64,000 nucleotides of DNA, from assembly GCA_020832235.1 (NCBI GenBank), contig JAFIEZ010000016.1:1-64000 (forward strand), written 5' to 3'. The notes under the pieces are model-generated. The model was given only the letters and a program-made list of their open reading frames with translations. It did no database searches and was not told where the DNA came from. The stretch is from Bacteroidota bacterium. Its GTDB lineage: Bacteria > Bacteroidota > Rhodothermia > Balneolales > HLUCCA01. The translations under genes and the position numbers were made by a program. Below, piece by piece: positions 26,074 through 35,102 of this stretch. Position 1 is the first letter of the stretch. The number at the start of each line of letters is the position of its first letter.

Positions 26074-29000
26074 GATTCGGTATTTAGCGATCGTTTATAA
26101 ACATACTCCTCGCGCATGGCATACAACACCGGTACAACGAAAAGGGTTATGAGCTGAATGGTCATGCCGCCCAGTGCCGGAATGGCCATGGGAATCATAA
26201 TATCAGCTCCCCGACCGGTTGAGGTAAGTATGGGCATCAGGGCCAGGATAGTGGTTGCGGAGGTCATTAAACAAGGACGAATTCTGCGGCTTCCGGCCAG
26301 AATTACAGCCTGATGGATACGCTCCTTCGCTGCGCTGAAATCGGATTTCGGCAGTTTCGTACGCGCTGTCTGGTCGAGGTAGGTGGCCATGACCACCCCA
26401 TCGTCTACGGCAATTCCGAACAGCGCGATAAAGCCTACCCAAACCGCTACGCTCAGGTTTACCGGCGAAATTTGAAACAGGTCGCGCATGGATGTTCCGA
26501 ATATACTGAAATCCATGAACCAGGGTTGGGCGTAAAGTCCGAGCATGATGAATCCTCCGGCCCAGGCCACTGCAATACCCGTGAAAATCATGAATGTGGT
26601 TGCGGTGGACCGAAACTGCAGGTACAGCATCATAAAGATGGATATCAGAACCAGGGGAATGAGGAAGGTGAGTCGCTGCTCGGCACGGACCTGATTTTCG
26701 AAGGTGCCGGCAAAGGTATAACTAACCCCATCGGGCACGGTAAGTTCCCCTCTTTCGATGGCCGATCGCAGCGCATTTCGGGCGTTGTTCACGGCGGTGA
26801 GCTCGGCTACGTTGCTCTCACGGTCGAACAGCACATAACTGATGAGGAAGGTGTTTTCACTGCGGATTTCCATCGGACCTTGAACATAGTCGATGCTGGC
26901 AAGCTGTCCGAGTGGTACCTGCACCCCTCCCATCCCGCTGATTCGCACGGTTTGAATGGCTTCCGGACTATCGCGCAGTTCTCTGGCGTAGCGAACACGC
27001 ACCGGGTAGCGCTCCCGTCCTTCAACGGTGGTGGTAACGGTCTCGCCACCCACAGCGGCCTGCAGGGCCTGCTGAGCCATCATCATGGTGATGCCGAATC
27101 GCGCGAGTTCCTCGCGGTTCCAGTTGACCTCCAGGTAGGGCTTGCCCACGATTCGGTCGGCGAAAACGGCCTGGGACTTCACGCCAGGCACATCCTGCAG
27201 AATAGACTCGATTTCCAGCGCGAAGGACTGGATGGTATTCAGGTCAGGTCCGCTTACCCGTACGCCCATAGGGGCACGCATCCCGGTTTGCAGCATGACC
27301 AGACGGGTTTCGATGGGTTGCAGTTTCGGTGCCGAAGTCACGCCCGGCACGAGGGCAGCATCGGCAATTTCACGCCAGATATCGTCGGGAGAGCGGATTT
27401 CATCGCGCCATTGCCGGTAGTATCGTCCGCGGCGATCGGGAATGAGTTCCCCGTGTTCATCACGCTCAAACTCGCCGCTGCGGTTCACCCGAAAGCGTAT
27501 CCGGTTGCCATCGGCATCGGTTTTGAACTCCGATTTGTACAGAATTACATTCTCGAACATGCTGAGCGGAGCCGGATCCAGGGCAGTTTCAGCGCGACCT
27601 ACCTTGCCGACTACCGTTTGCACCTCGGGGATGGAGGCTACGCGCATATCCATCATGCGCAGCTGTTCGATGATCTCTTCGGTGCCGGCGTGGGGCATGG
27701 TTGTGGGCATGAGCAGGAAGGAGCCCTCATCCAGCGAGGGCATGAATTCTTTGCCCAGGCCCGGGAAGGCGTGATACATGGAGCTGTACAGGGAGGTGGT
27801 TCGGATGTTGACCCCTACCTGATCGAAGGCGCGGGCTATGGCCCCGCCCATGGTGCGTTCAAATCCCTGCCAGTTAAGGAGTCCGAGCACAAGCAGCAGT
27901 GCGGGAATCGACAAAAATGCGGCTTTGTTGTTCAGACACCATCCTAACATACGCTCGTAATAACGGATGAAAATGAGGAAGAGTCCTAGTACGAGTCCGA
28001 TGAGCAGCAGCACAAAGAGCAGGTTTACCAGCAGGGAATTGGCCGGACCGAGCGGGAGCCAATAGGTGGCCAGCAGCCAGGCTACCGCCAGTATAACCGC
28101 ACCGTTTTGAGCCCATTGCAGGTATTTCAGGCGCGTTTCGTCGGGATCCGACAGGCTAACGTATAGATTTATACCGCCGATGGCGATCAGAAGCAGGGCC
28201 ACCACCCAGTTGAAGGTGAATCCGGCTACAACACCCGCCAAGATCAGGAATCCGTTCCAGGCCAGCTTCGACCAGCGCGTCGACAGCTTACGGGTGAACA
28301 GCCAGTGCGCGAAGGGTGGCAGCAGAAACAGGGTTACCAGAATAGCTGCGACCAGGGCAAACGTTTTGGTGAAAGCCAGCGGACGAAACAGCTTTCCTTC
28401 GGCAGCCTCCATGAAAAATACGGGCAGAAAACTGATAATGGTGGTACTTACCGCGGTGAGTATGGCGCTGCTCACCTCCGTAGCGGCACGGTAAATGACA
28501 TCGCGGCGGGACTCGTCTTTATTGGCTTCCTGCAAGTGACGAAGCATGTTTTCGGTGAGGATGATGCCCATGTCGACCATCGTTCCTATGGCAATGGCGA
28601 TACCGGACAAGGCCACAATATTGGCTTCAACACCAGCGAAACGCATCGCTATGAAAACCATGAGTACCGCTACAGGCAGAAGTCCGGATATGAGCAGCGA
28701 GGTGCGCAGGTGCATGACCATGGCGATGATCACGATGATGGTAATCAGTACCTGCAGGGTGAGTGCCTCTTGAAGTGTTCCGAGCGTTTCGCGAATCAGC
28801 TCCGAGCGATCGTAAAAAGGCACGATAGTGACCTGCGATATGGTGCCGTCTTCGAGGGTTTTCACGGGAAGTCCGGGAGCGATATCGTCGATGCGGTGTT
28901 TCAGATTCTCGATGACCTGCATGGGATTTGCCCCGTATTGGGCCACAACCACGCCTCCTACGGCCTCTGCACCGGTTTTGTCGAGCATACCGCGGCGCTG

Positions 29001-29858
29001 GGCGGGACCAAGTTGCACCATTGCCACATCTTTCACGCGTACCGGGGTGTTGTTACGCACCGTAATCACGGCCTGCTCAAGGTCTTCCAGCGAGCGGATG
29101 AACCCGAGTCCGCGCACCAGATATTCCACCCGATTCATCTCGATGGTTCGGGCTCCTACGTCGAGGTTGCTCTCGCGTACCGCTCTCACCACGTCTTCGA
29201 TGCCCAGATTGTAGAGATACAGCGCTTCCGGGTCTACATCCACCTGATATTCGCGTACATAACCGCCGATGCTGGCAACCTCAGCTACCCCTTCGGATGA
29301 GGCAAGCGCGAACTTGACCAGGAAGTCTTGTATAGAGCGGAGCTCGTGCGGGTCCCATCCTCCGGCCGGATTACCCTGAGCATCGCGGCCTTCGAGGGTG
29401 TACCAGTAGATTTGTCCGAGCGCTGTGGCATCGGGACCAAGTGCGGGTTGCACCCCTTCGGGAAGGAGTCCTGCGGGCAGGGAGTTGAGTTTTTCAATGA
29501 TTCGGGCCCGGCTCCAGTAGAACTCCACCTTGTCGTCAAAAATGACATAAATGCTGGAGAAGCCGAACATGGAGGTGCTGCGCACGGTGCGTACGCCCGG
29601 AATGCCCATGAGCGCCGTGGTGAGCGGGTATGTGACCTGATCGTCGATGTCTTGCGGTGAGCGACCAGACCATTCGGTGAACACAATCTGCTGGTTTTCG
29701 CCGATGTCGGGAATGGCGTCAACCGCTACCGGATTCGACGGCAAAGGGAGGTTCCAGTTAAAGGGAACCGTGATGAGTCCCCAGACAACGAGCAGCACGA
29801 GCAACAGCACGGCAATGAGCTTGTTATCTAAGAAGAAACGAATACTTGAATTAAGCAC
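26070..29858 (-). CDS. cusA: CusA/CzcA-type heavy-metal RND permease
   Basis: This 1262-residue proton-driven permease exports Cu(I)/Ag(I) from periplasm or cytoplasm. The N-terminus FFLDNKLIAVLLLVLLVVWG is TM1, followed by the family signature DIGENQQIVFTEWSGRSPQD. TM4 shows AIAIGTMVDMGIILTEN and TM10 GIAVDDGVVMATYLDQ. The protein is about 200 residues longer than enterobacterial CusA (about 1047). The extra length lies after TM6 (about residues 525-660), with four or five further hydrophobic segments, plus a polar insertion at about 800-850 (DADGNRIRFRVNRSGEFERD). Such long versions are common in Bacteroidota. Met residues in LLMPTTMPHAG are in a place compatible with copper relay. First gene of the overlapping A-C-B set. 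Confidence 0.95.
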   Translation of the reverse strand: MLNSSIRFFLDNKLIAVLLLVLLVVWGLITVPFNWNLPLPSNPVAVDAIPDIGENQQIVFTEWSGRSPQDIDDQVTYPLTTALMGIPGVRTVRSTSMFGFSSIYVIFDDKVEFYWSRARIIEKLNSLPAGLLPEGVQPALGPDATALGQIYWYTLEGRDAQGNPAGGWDPHELRSIQDFLVKFALASSEGVAEVASIGGYVREYQVDVDPEALYLYNLGIEDVVRAVRESNLDVGARTIEMNRVEYLVRGLGFIRSLEDLEQAVITVRNNTPVRVKDVAMVQLGPAQRRGMLDKTGAEAVGGVVVAQYGANPMQVIENLKHRIDDIAPGLPVKTLEDGTISQVTIVPFYDRSELIRETLGTLQEALTLQVLITIIVIIAMVMHLRTSLLISGLLPVAVLMVFIAMRFAGVEANIVALSGIAIAIGTMVDMGIILTENMLRHLQEANKDESRRDVIYRAATEVSSAILTAVSTTIISFLPVFFMEAAEGKLFRPLAFTKTFALVAAILVTLFLLPPFAHWLFTRKLSTRWSKLAWNGFLILAGVVAGFTFNWVVALLLIAIGGINLYVSLSDPDETRLKYLQWAQNGAVILAVAWLLATYWLPLGPANSLLVNLLFVLLLIGLVLGLFLIFIRYYERMLGWCLNNKAAFLSIPALLLVLGLLNWQGFERTMGGAIARAFDQVGVNIRTTSLYSSMYHAFPGLGKEFMPSLDEGSFLLMPTTMPHAGTEEIIEQLRMMDMRVASIPEVQTVVGKVGRAETALDPAPLSMFENVILYKSEFKTDADGNRIRFRVNRSGEFERDEHGELIPDRRGRYYRQWRDEIRSPDDIWREIADAALVPGVTSAPKLQPIETRLVMLQTGMRAPMGVRVSGPDLNTIQSFALEIESILQDVPGVKSQAVFADRIVGKPYLEVNWNREELARFGITMMMAQQALQAAVGGETVTTTVEGRERYPVRVRYARELRDSPEAIQTVRISGMGGVQVPLGQLASIDYVQGPMEIRSENTFLISYVLFDRESNVAELTAVNNARNALRSAIERGELTVPDGVSYTFAGTFENQVRAEQRLTFLIPLVLISIFMMLYLQFRSTATTFMIFTGIAVAWAGGFIMLGLYAQPWFMDFSIFGTSMRDLFQISPVNLSVAVWVGFIALFGIAVDDGVVMATYLDQTARTKLPKSDFSAAKERIHQAVILAGSRRIRPCLMTSATTILALMPILTSTGRGADIMIPMAIPALGGMTIQLITLFVVPVLYAMREEYVYKRSLNTES

Positions 29859-30072
29859 GATTATCGGATTGAACGGTGGAAAACTATGGGTTCAGAGCTC
29901 ATTCTTGCCATAAGAGCAGCAGGATGCGGCCTTATGCAGAAATCAGGTTCACCTTGTTCAATGGACTGCGTTCTGTTGAACAGATACCGCTGTGTTGGAA
30001 GCAAAATTTATATCCAACAAAAATGCGCGAACAAGGTATATCGATGAAAATACCGGCAGTTAAACCGATGGC

Positions 30073-30522
30073 TTAATTCAGAAAAGATTGATGAAACACG
30101 TAGAGCGGCTCACTGTGGGAGGGAGAGGAAAAAGAGAGGAAAACGAACACATTTGGCGACGCTTCATCGGAGTGATACTCCTGGAGCTGACCCGTTTGTG
30201 GGGCAAGGAGCTCATCACCTGTGGCTCCCGAAGGAACTACGGATACCGGTAAAACCAGTGGATAATCCGCTCCATCAAAATTACATACTGAGCAGTTATC
30301 GCAGTCCGAAAACGGTTGCTCAGCGGCAGATGGTGGATGACAAAAATCCGCATTTAAATCATCTGGAAAGGAGTTTTCAGGGCAACATGCAGTAGATTCC
30401 CCAGCAGCTACCGTGCATAACCATCCCCCGTTTGCGCAAAGCAGCTGATTAGTCAGCAAGGTCTGCGAAAACAAAATAAGCGCCGTGAAGCGGATGAGAA
30501 AATGCAAATTGCGTGTCTTCAT
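30073..30522 (-). CDS. Cys-rich exported protein upstream of cusA
   Basis: The 149-residue protein has a signal peptide (KTRNLHFLIRFTALILFSQ) with cleavage expected near LLCANGG. The mature part contains about nine Cys, in CANGGWLC, TACCPE, FCHPP and CDNCSVCNF, spaced like small periplasmic metal-binding proteins. No family is recognised with confidence; DUF2946-type copper-locus proteins have a similar place and size. An upstream in-frame start at 30540 adds six residues. It lies 214 bp ahead of cusA on the same strand and is probably expressed with the efflux operon. I infer copper binding or sensing from position and Cys content only. Confidence 0.6.
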   Translation of the reverse strand: MKTRNLHFLIRFTALILFSQTLLTNQLLCANGGWLCTVAAGESTACCPENSFPDDLNADFCHPPSAAEQPFSDCDNCSVCNFDGADYPLVLPVSVVPSGATGDELLAPQTGQLQEYHSDEASPNVFVFLSFSSPSHSEPLYVFHQSFLN

Positions 30523-30722
30523 GAAATCAAATATAACCAATAAAAATGTCGTTGCAGATAACCAGCAGGTAAAAACACATTAAGATGCAGCAATCCCGGT
30601 GCCGATGACTAACTCATCGCCAACATCATAAGAAAATCAATAGAACGTACCTGCAGTTGGGCAGTAGCATTCTATTCGCTTAGAGAGCTAAATAAAAAGT
30701 ATAGGTAATAAAGACCGCTATT

Positions 30723-30797
30723 TCAGCCGGTTAAAAACACAAAAACAACCGCAACCAGAAACGCGATTTTTAGCACGAGTGAGCTGTATTTACGCAT
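30723..30797 (-). CDS. Possible 24-residue single-pass membrane peptide
   Basis: ATG at 30797 opens 24 codons: a basic start (MRKYSS) followed by a continuous hydrophobic helix (LVLKIAFLVAVVFVFLTG). It lies in the 404-bp space between copA and the Cys-rich gene, on the same strand as both. Such micro-proteins are real in some metal loci, but there is no ribosome-binding signal and chance cannot be excluded. The rest of this spacer is AT-rich and shows no other gene. Confidence 0.25.
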   Translation of the reverse strand: MRKYSSLVLKIAFLVAVVFVFLTG

Positions 30798-30926
30798 GGA
30801 CACAAATCTACGAGGGTGGAGACACAAACACATCCGATAAGATGTTGATAATGTGTGGAAAAGTATAGATTTAGAACCTCGTTGTCAAGTGAAGCACACA
30901 ATAAATATTAAATAATTTTAATTATT

Positions 30927-33290
30927 TCAGAAGCGTTTAATGCGCAGACTGTTCGCTACAACGCTGACTGAGCTCAGTGCCATAGCTGCGCCGGCAACCA
31001 TAGGATTAAGAAATCCGAATGCAGCCAAAGGAATCCCCAGAGAATTGTAGACGAATGCCCAGAACAGATTCTGCCGGATGACCCTCAGAATACGCTTGCT
31101 TAGTCGTATACTTTCCGGAATGAGCCACAGATTATCGCCCATTATGGTGATATCGGAAGATGATACGGCAAGGTCAGATCCGCCCGACATGGCAATTCCC
31201 AGGTCGGCACGGGTAAGCGCAGCTGCATCGTTAATTCCATCCCCAATCATGGCCACATCCCCCTCCTTCTGGTATCTGGACACAATATCAGACTTCCCTG
31301 TGGGACTAACGCCTGCCTCCACATGTTTGATTCCCAGTTTTCGGGCCACGGCATCAGCCGTACGCTGCTGGTCACCCGTGAGCATGACCACGCGAATACC
31401 TTGATGTTGAAGATCAGCAACAACATCTTTAGCTTCCTCACGGATTTCATCTTCCAGAGTTATTAATGCTTTAGGATTTCGGTCGACCAAAAGTACCAAA
31501 ACCGTACGTCCCTCCTCCTGCTGGCCCGTTATGGTATCGCTGAGATTGCCGGCCATCTCCTCTGAAAGCAGTTTGACCGACCCGATTTCAATGGTATGCT
31601 GACCCACCAGACCGCTGATGCCTACACCCGCACGGGTTTCAATAGACAAACCGGGCTGATAAGCGATCCCTTTCTGTTCTGCCGCATTCAGAATACTCTT
31701 GGCAATAGGGTGATCGGAAGACTGTTCTACCGATGCCGCCATTTTCAGGATTTCGTCTTTGGTGAACCGGGCAGGGTTGTCTTCAGCATTGCCTTCTTTT
31801 AAATTTGCCGCTGACCCGTTTCTTTCTAGATTCGAGGTATCCGATTCGATAAGCTCATCAATAATAAGGATTTCGGCCAGGCGCATGGTACCGGTGGTGA
31901 GTGTACCGGTTTTGTCGAACAGTATGGTTTTCACCGAGCGTGCCTGCTCCAACGTTACGGCATCTTTAAAGAGAATTCCTTTTTCGGCCGCCCTGCCGCT
32001 TCCAACCATAATTCCGGTTGGTGTGGCAAGTCCTAAAGCACATGGACACGCAATTACCAGAACCGCTACGGTATTGATTAATGCCTGGGCCGGTGTTCCA
32101 TAAAAAAACCATACGGCAGCCGTTACCATCGCAATAAGCAACACAACCGGTACGAAGACTCCCGCTACTTTATCAACCAGGCGCTGAATCGGAGCTTTGG
32201 AGCCCTGCGCCTTTTTCACGGCGTCAATAATGGCCGCAAGGGCGGTATCCTTTCCTACTTTCGTGGCTTTCATAGTGAAGGCCCGGTTCGTATTACGGGT
32301 ACCACCGGTAACAGCGTCCCCCTCCGACTTCTCAACCGGAACGGCTTCGCCGGTCATCATGGCTTCATCAATGGACGAATTCCCCTCGGTAATCACACCG
32401 TCAACCGGAACCGACTCGTAGGCTTTGACTACCAGAAGGTCGCCCTTGCGAACATCCTTTAGCGGAATCGTGTTGAGGTTGTCTCCATCGCGGATGTGGG
32501 CTGTTTTAGGCGCAAGTTCCAGAAGTCCCCGGAGGGTGTCGCGGGTCTGGTCTTTGGCGCGTTCTTCCATCCATCGTCCCAGCAGGATGAGGGCTACAAT
32601 CACCGCAGCGGTGTCGTAATAGACATCATGAGTTGAGACCAGTCCGTCGGGGGACCCGAAAAAAGAGGCGTAGGCACTGAAAAAGAACGCCGATCCTGTA
32701 CCTACGGCTACGAGGGTATTCATGTCGGCACGAGCATAACGGGCTGCGCCCCAGGCTCGGGTAAAGAATGAGGAGCCGGCATAAAACAGTACGATGGCGG
32801 TGAGCACCAGCTTCACCATGTTTAAGGCGAACAGGTTCTCGTGCGTCCAGTCCATCCAGGCGCCGCCTGTTACCATCGGACCCATTTCAATAACCATTAC
32901 AATGGCGGCCAATGGCAGAGCGACCAGAAACTTCGTACGGAAGGAGGCGTTAGACAGCGCTTCTCCCCAACCGAGTTTACTCAACGCGTCGGACGAGCCA
33001 GATAACGGGTCGGCATCGGCATCGTCATTCGAACCTTCAGCTTGACTTGAATCTTCTTCATTTTCTAACGCCGCGGCCTGATAACCAGCCTTCTCAATAG
33101 CGCGAATGAGTGCGGTAGCAGACGTTCCGTTTATCTGAATTCGGGCTTCTTCGGTGGCCAGATTTACTTCGGCTTGTTCAACTCCATCTACAGTGCGTAC
33201 CGCTTTTTCTACATGAGCTACGCACGAAGCGCAGGTCATTCCCTTAACCGAGAGTTGAATTTCAGAAGATGAAGTAGTATTGGAAGACAT
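30927..33290 (-). CDS. copA: Copper-translocating P1B-type ATPase
   Basis: This 787-residue ATP-driven exporter moves Cu(I) from cytoplasm to periplasm. One N-terminal HMA domain carries GMTCASC (about residues 17-23). An acidic linker (about 78-100) and eight membrane helices follow. The transmembrane CPCALGLATPT motif marks the Cu(I)-type P1B-1 group, together with the later YNSLGIPLAA and MALSSVSVVANSLR helices. The phosphorylation motif is DKTGTLT, the actuator TGE occurs as MTGEAVPVEKS, and the hinge is GDGINDAAALTRAD. The gene lies 404 bp upstream of the Cys-rich gene on the same strand. The dedicated regulator is probably the HMA-HTH protein at 35.1 kb. No intact copZ follows. Confidence 0.96.
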   Translation of the reverse strand: MSSNTTSSSEIQLSVKGMTCASCVAHVEKAVRTVDGVEQAEVNLATEEARIQINGTSATALIRAIEKAGYQAAALENEEDSSQAEGSNDDADADPLSGSSDALSKLGWGEALSNASFRTKFLVALPLAAIVMVIEMGPMVTGGAWMDWTHENLFALNMVKLVLTAIVLFYAGSSFFTRAWGAARYARADMNTLVAVGTGSAFFFSAYASFFGSPDGLVSTHDVYYDTAAVIVALILLGRWMEERAKDQTRDTLRGLLELAPKTAHIRDGDNLNTIPLKDVRKGDLLVVKAYESVPVDGVITEGNSSIDEAMMTGEAVPVEKSEGDAVTGGTRNTNRAFTMKATKVGKDTALAAIIDAVKKAQGSKAPIQRLVDKVAGVFVPVVLLIAMVTAAVWFFYGTPAQALINTVAVLVIACPCALGLATPTGIMVGSGRAAEKGILFKDAVTLEQARSVKTILFDKTGTLTTGTMRLAEILIIDELIESDTSNLERNGSAANLKEGNAEDNPARFTKDEILKMAASVEQSSDHPIAKSILNAAEQKGIAYQPGLSIETRAGVGISGLVGQHTIEIGSVKLLSEEMAGNLSDTITGQQEEGRTVLVLLVDRNPKALITLEDEIREEAKDVVADLQHQGIRVVMLTGDQQRTADAVARKLGIKHVEAGVSPTGKSDIVSRYQKEGDVAMIGDGINDAAALTRADLGIAMSGGSDLAVSSSDITIMGDNLWLIPESIRLSKRILRVIRQNLFWAFVYNSLGIPLAAFGFLNPMVAGAAMALSSVSVVANSLRIKRF

Positions 33291-33486
33291 GGCTTATTCG
33301 TTGGGTTGGATTCATCAGAAGCTGGCAGCATACGGTTACAGCGTGACCTTTACGCCATCGGGCAGGAAGTCAACGTGGCTGAGCATCTGGTTGTTTTGTT
33401 CTAACGAAATATGACCATCTATGGTCTTTTTTGCGTTATAACCTGATGAAATTGATGTATAGAATTTTGTATCCGCCCATTTTTTT

Positions 33487-33639
33487 TGCGTCGAGCAGCC
33501 TTTTTTCTGCGTCGAGCAGCCTTTTTCCACATGCGTCGAGCAGCCTTTTTCCTGCATCTGACTGTCTTTTTTTCACCTGCGCTGAGGAGCCTTTTTCTTG
33601 CATCGACCAGCCTTTTCCCCTGCATCAACCAGCCCTACG
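33487..33639. repeat. Diverged 21-25 bp tandem repeat, seven units
   Basis: Seven units with consensus near TGCGTCGAGCAGCCTTTTTC follow one another between copA and the sorting-domain gene. Units 1-3 are almost identical, while 4-7 are increasingly diverged (for example TGCATCAACCAGCCCTACG). The T runs face right on the + strand. On the other strand they give artificial KGCSTQ-type peptide repeats. This block and the adjoining 33291-33480 account for the 455-bp gap. Confidence 0.85.
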
Positions 33640-33745
33640 AAATTATTTTCCCGACATGCCGTGTAGGGAGTTTTGCTGGTTACCTCGTCACTAGGTTACA
33701 CGATCGACCACGCATGGAACCAGATAATAAACAAATTAAGCTCAT

Positions 33746-34696
33746 ATGAAGAACAAGATTTACAATTCTAATGTACTAAAAGCCGTATTCATGGTGGCAG
33801 CGCTTCCCATGTTGTTAGTCGGAACGCTCATAGCCCAAAGTAGTACAGAGTTCACTACCTGGCACTTTGAAAATCCAGAAGAAGAAATTGCTGACACGAG
33901 AACTACCGGTTTTTGGTATCCGGAGCGCGCATTTTTCACAGTGGTTGATACAAATTCTTACAGCGGGCAAAACTCCATAGCCGTTGCATACGACCCTGCA
34001 GCCTTAGGGGGATCTCAGGATGATAACTTCCGTATGTCGTTCGACAACGTCCACAATCTTGGAATCAAACCTCAACAGACCGTACACGCCCGTGTATTTG
34101 TACCTGAAGAGTCGGCCGGCAAAATTACAGCGATTATCGTGTACGATATGTGGAACAGAGGAGAGCGTGGAGGAAGCGGCTTCCACTACGTACCAACGAC
34201 ATATCCTATGGATGGAGATGATATTAAAGTGGGTGAGTGGGTAACCCTTACGCACCTTATCGATCGTGACGTCACCAAAGAGACCCTCTCTAGAATTGGT
34301 TTACGTATTAATATTGATATTGCCTACACGGGTGATGCCCCGATGATTTTGGTTGATTTCGTGACTACCGATCCGGATGCTGAGCCACTGGAAAGAAGTA
34401 CCACCAATGTAGAGCAGATCGCCGAAGTACCCGCTGGATTCAGTCTGGAGCAAAACTTCCCGAATCCGTTCAACCCAACTACCAACATCGAGTTTTCTAT
34501 TCCTCAGTCATCCAGCGTAACCCTGGAAGTGTTTAACATGCAGGGTCAAAGCGTTGCTACTCTGGTAGACGGAATGCTCGGTGCAGGTACACACCGTGTA
34601 AATTTTAATGCTGCCAACCTGCCGAGTGGCATGTATATGTACCGCATTCAGGCCGGCAGTTTCACTCAGGTGAATAAAATGATGCTGGTGAAATAA
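33746..34696 (+). CDS. Secreted protein with C-terminal T9SS-like sorting domain
   Basis: This 316-residue protein has an N-terminal signal peptide (KAVFMVAALPMLLVGTLIAQ) and a C-terminal sorting domain of about 80 residues, marked by FSLEQNFPNPFNPTTNIEFS, then VTLEVFNMQGQ, LPSGMYMYRIQAG and the final KMMLVK. This domain directs cargo through the type IX-like system of Balneolota, Rhodothermota and relatives. The middle part (about residues 35-215) looks like a carbohydrate-binding beta-sandwich: TTWHFENPEEEIAD, YSGQNSIAVAYDP and a metal- or ligand-site-like NIDIAYTGDAPMILVDFV. No catalytic motif is visible. It stands alone with a terminator 26 bp after the stop. Confidence 0.88.
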   Translation: MKNKIYNSNVLKAVFMVAALPMLLVGTLIAQSSTEFTTWHFENPEEEIADTRTTGFWYPERAFFTVVDTNSYSGQNSIAVAYDPAALGGSQDDNFRMSFDNVHNLGIKPQQTVHARVFVPEESAGKITAIIVYDMWNRGERGGSGFHYVPTTYPMDGDDIKVGEWVTLTHLIDRDVTKETLSRIGLRINIDIAYTGDAPMILVDFVTTDPDAEPLERSTTNVEQIAEVPAGFSLEQNFPNPFNPTTNIEFSIPQSSSVTLEVFNMQGQSVATLVDGMLGAGTHRVNFNAANLPSGMYMYRIQAGSFTQVNKMMLVK

Positions 34697-34722
34697 CAAT
34701 TCGATTTCCCATATCCTTTAGA

Positions 34723-34757
34723 AGCACCGTATCCTGATTGGTACGGTGCTTTTTTTT
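34723..34757 (+). terminator. Rho-independent terminator after the sorting-domain gene
   Basis: AGCACCGTA (34723-34731) pairs with TACGGTGCT (34742-34750) and seven T residues follow. Confidence 0.9.
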
Positions 34758-34798
34758 GAATTTTACCCTGGTAACTCCAGAACGGTGCTCATTTCGAG

Positions 34799-34966
34799 CG
34801 CCTCATTCAGCGTTCCATTCGGCTACCCATCCACCTCCCACCCAGCGGTTCCATCCAACGCCTCAAATAGCGCTACATCCGGCTACTCATTCATCTCCCC
34901 ATCCAACGCCCCAACTGACTCCCCATCAAGCGCCCCAACTGGTTGCACATCCGGCGTGCACCTTCA
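34799..34966. repeat. Diverged 12-bp tandem repeat, about 14 units
   Basis: After the terminator the sequence has a 12-bp period with consensus near CATCCAACGCCC; successive units read CATTCGGCTAC, CATCCAACGCCTC, CATCCGGCTACT, CATCAAGCGCCC and so on. The period is a multiple of three, so one frame gives HPTP-like tetrapeptides, but the frame has no credible start. Together with 34967-35102, where I see nothing, it fills the 406-bp gap before the HMA-HTH gene. Confidence 0.75.
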
Positions 34967-35102
34967 CCAGTCGATTCGCATAGTCTGCGTAATAGTTAAG
35001 GTGAGCTCCTTTCTTTATCGGGCAGTGCCGAGTAAAGACGAGAAATGTACCGTTGTTGAACGATGCATTCGATAATACCGACAACAAGTACTATATTGCA
35101 GT

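Noticed and set aside
26313-27947. 544-residue + strand open frame opposite cusA
   Set aside because: It is fully antisense to a gene with complete RND motifs. The composition (many His/Gly/Arg) is that of a shadow frame.
33336-33557. 73-residue minus-strand frame with KGCSTQ repeats
   Set aside because: The peptide repeats arise from the intergenic 21-25 bp repeat; no plausible start site. Only its C-terminal part is kept as a weak copZ-remnant idea.
33487-33639. CRISPR array
   Set aside because: The units are contiguous with no unique spacers, are too short and diverge steadily; no cas genes occur in the window.
34738-34983. 81-residue + strand frame rich in HPTP
   Set aside because: It starts within the terminator and is translation of the 12-bp repeat; no signal for expression.
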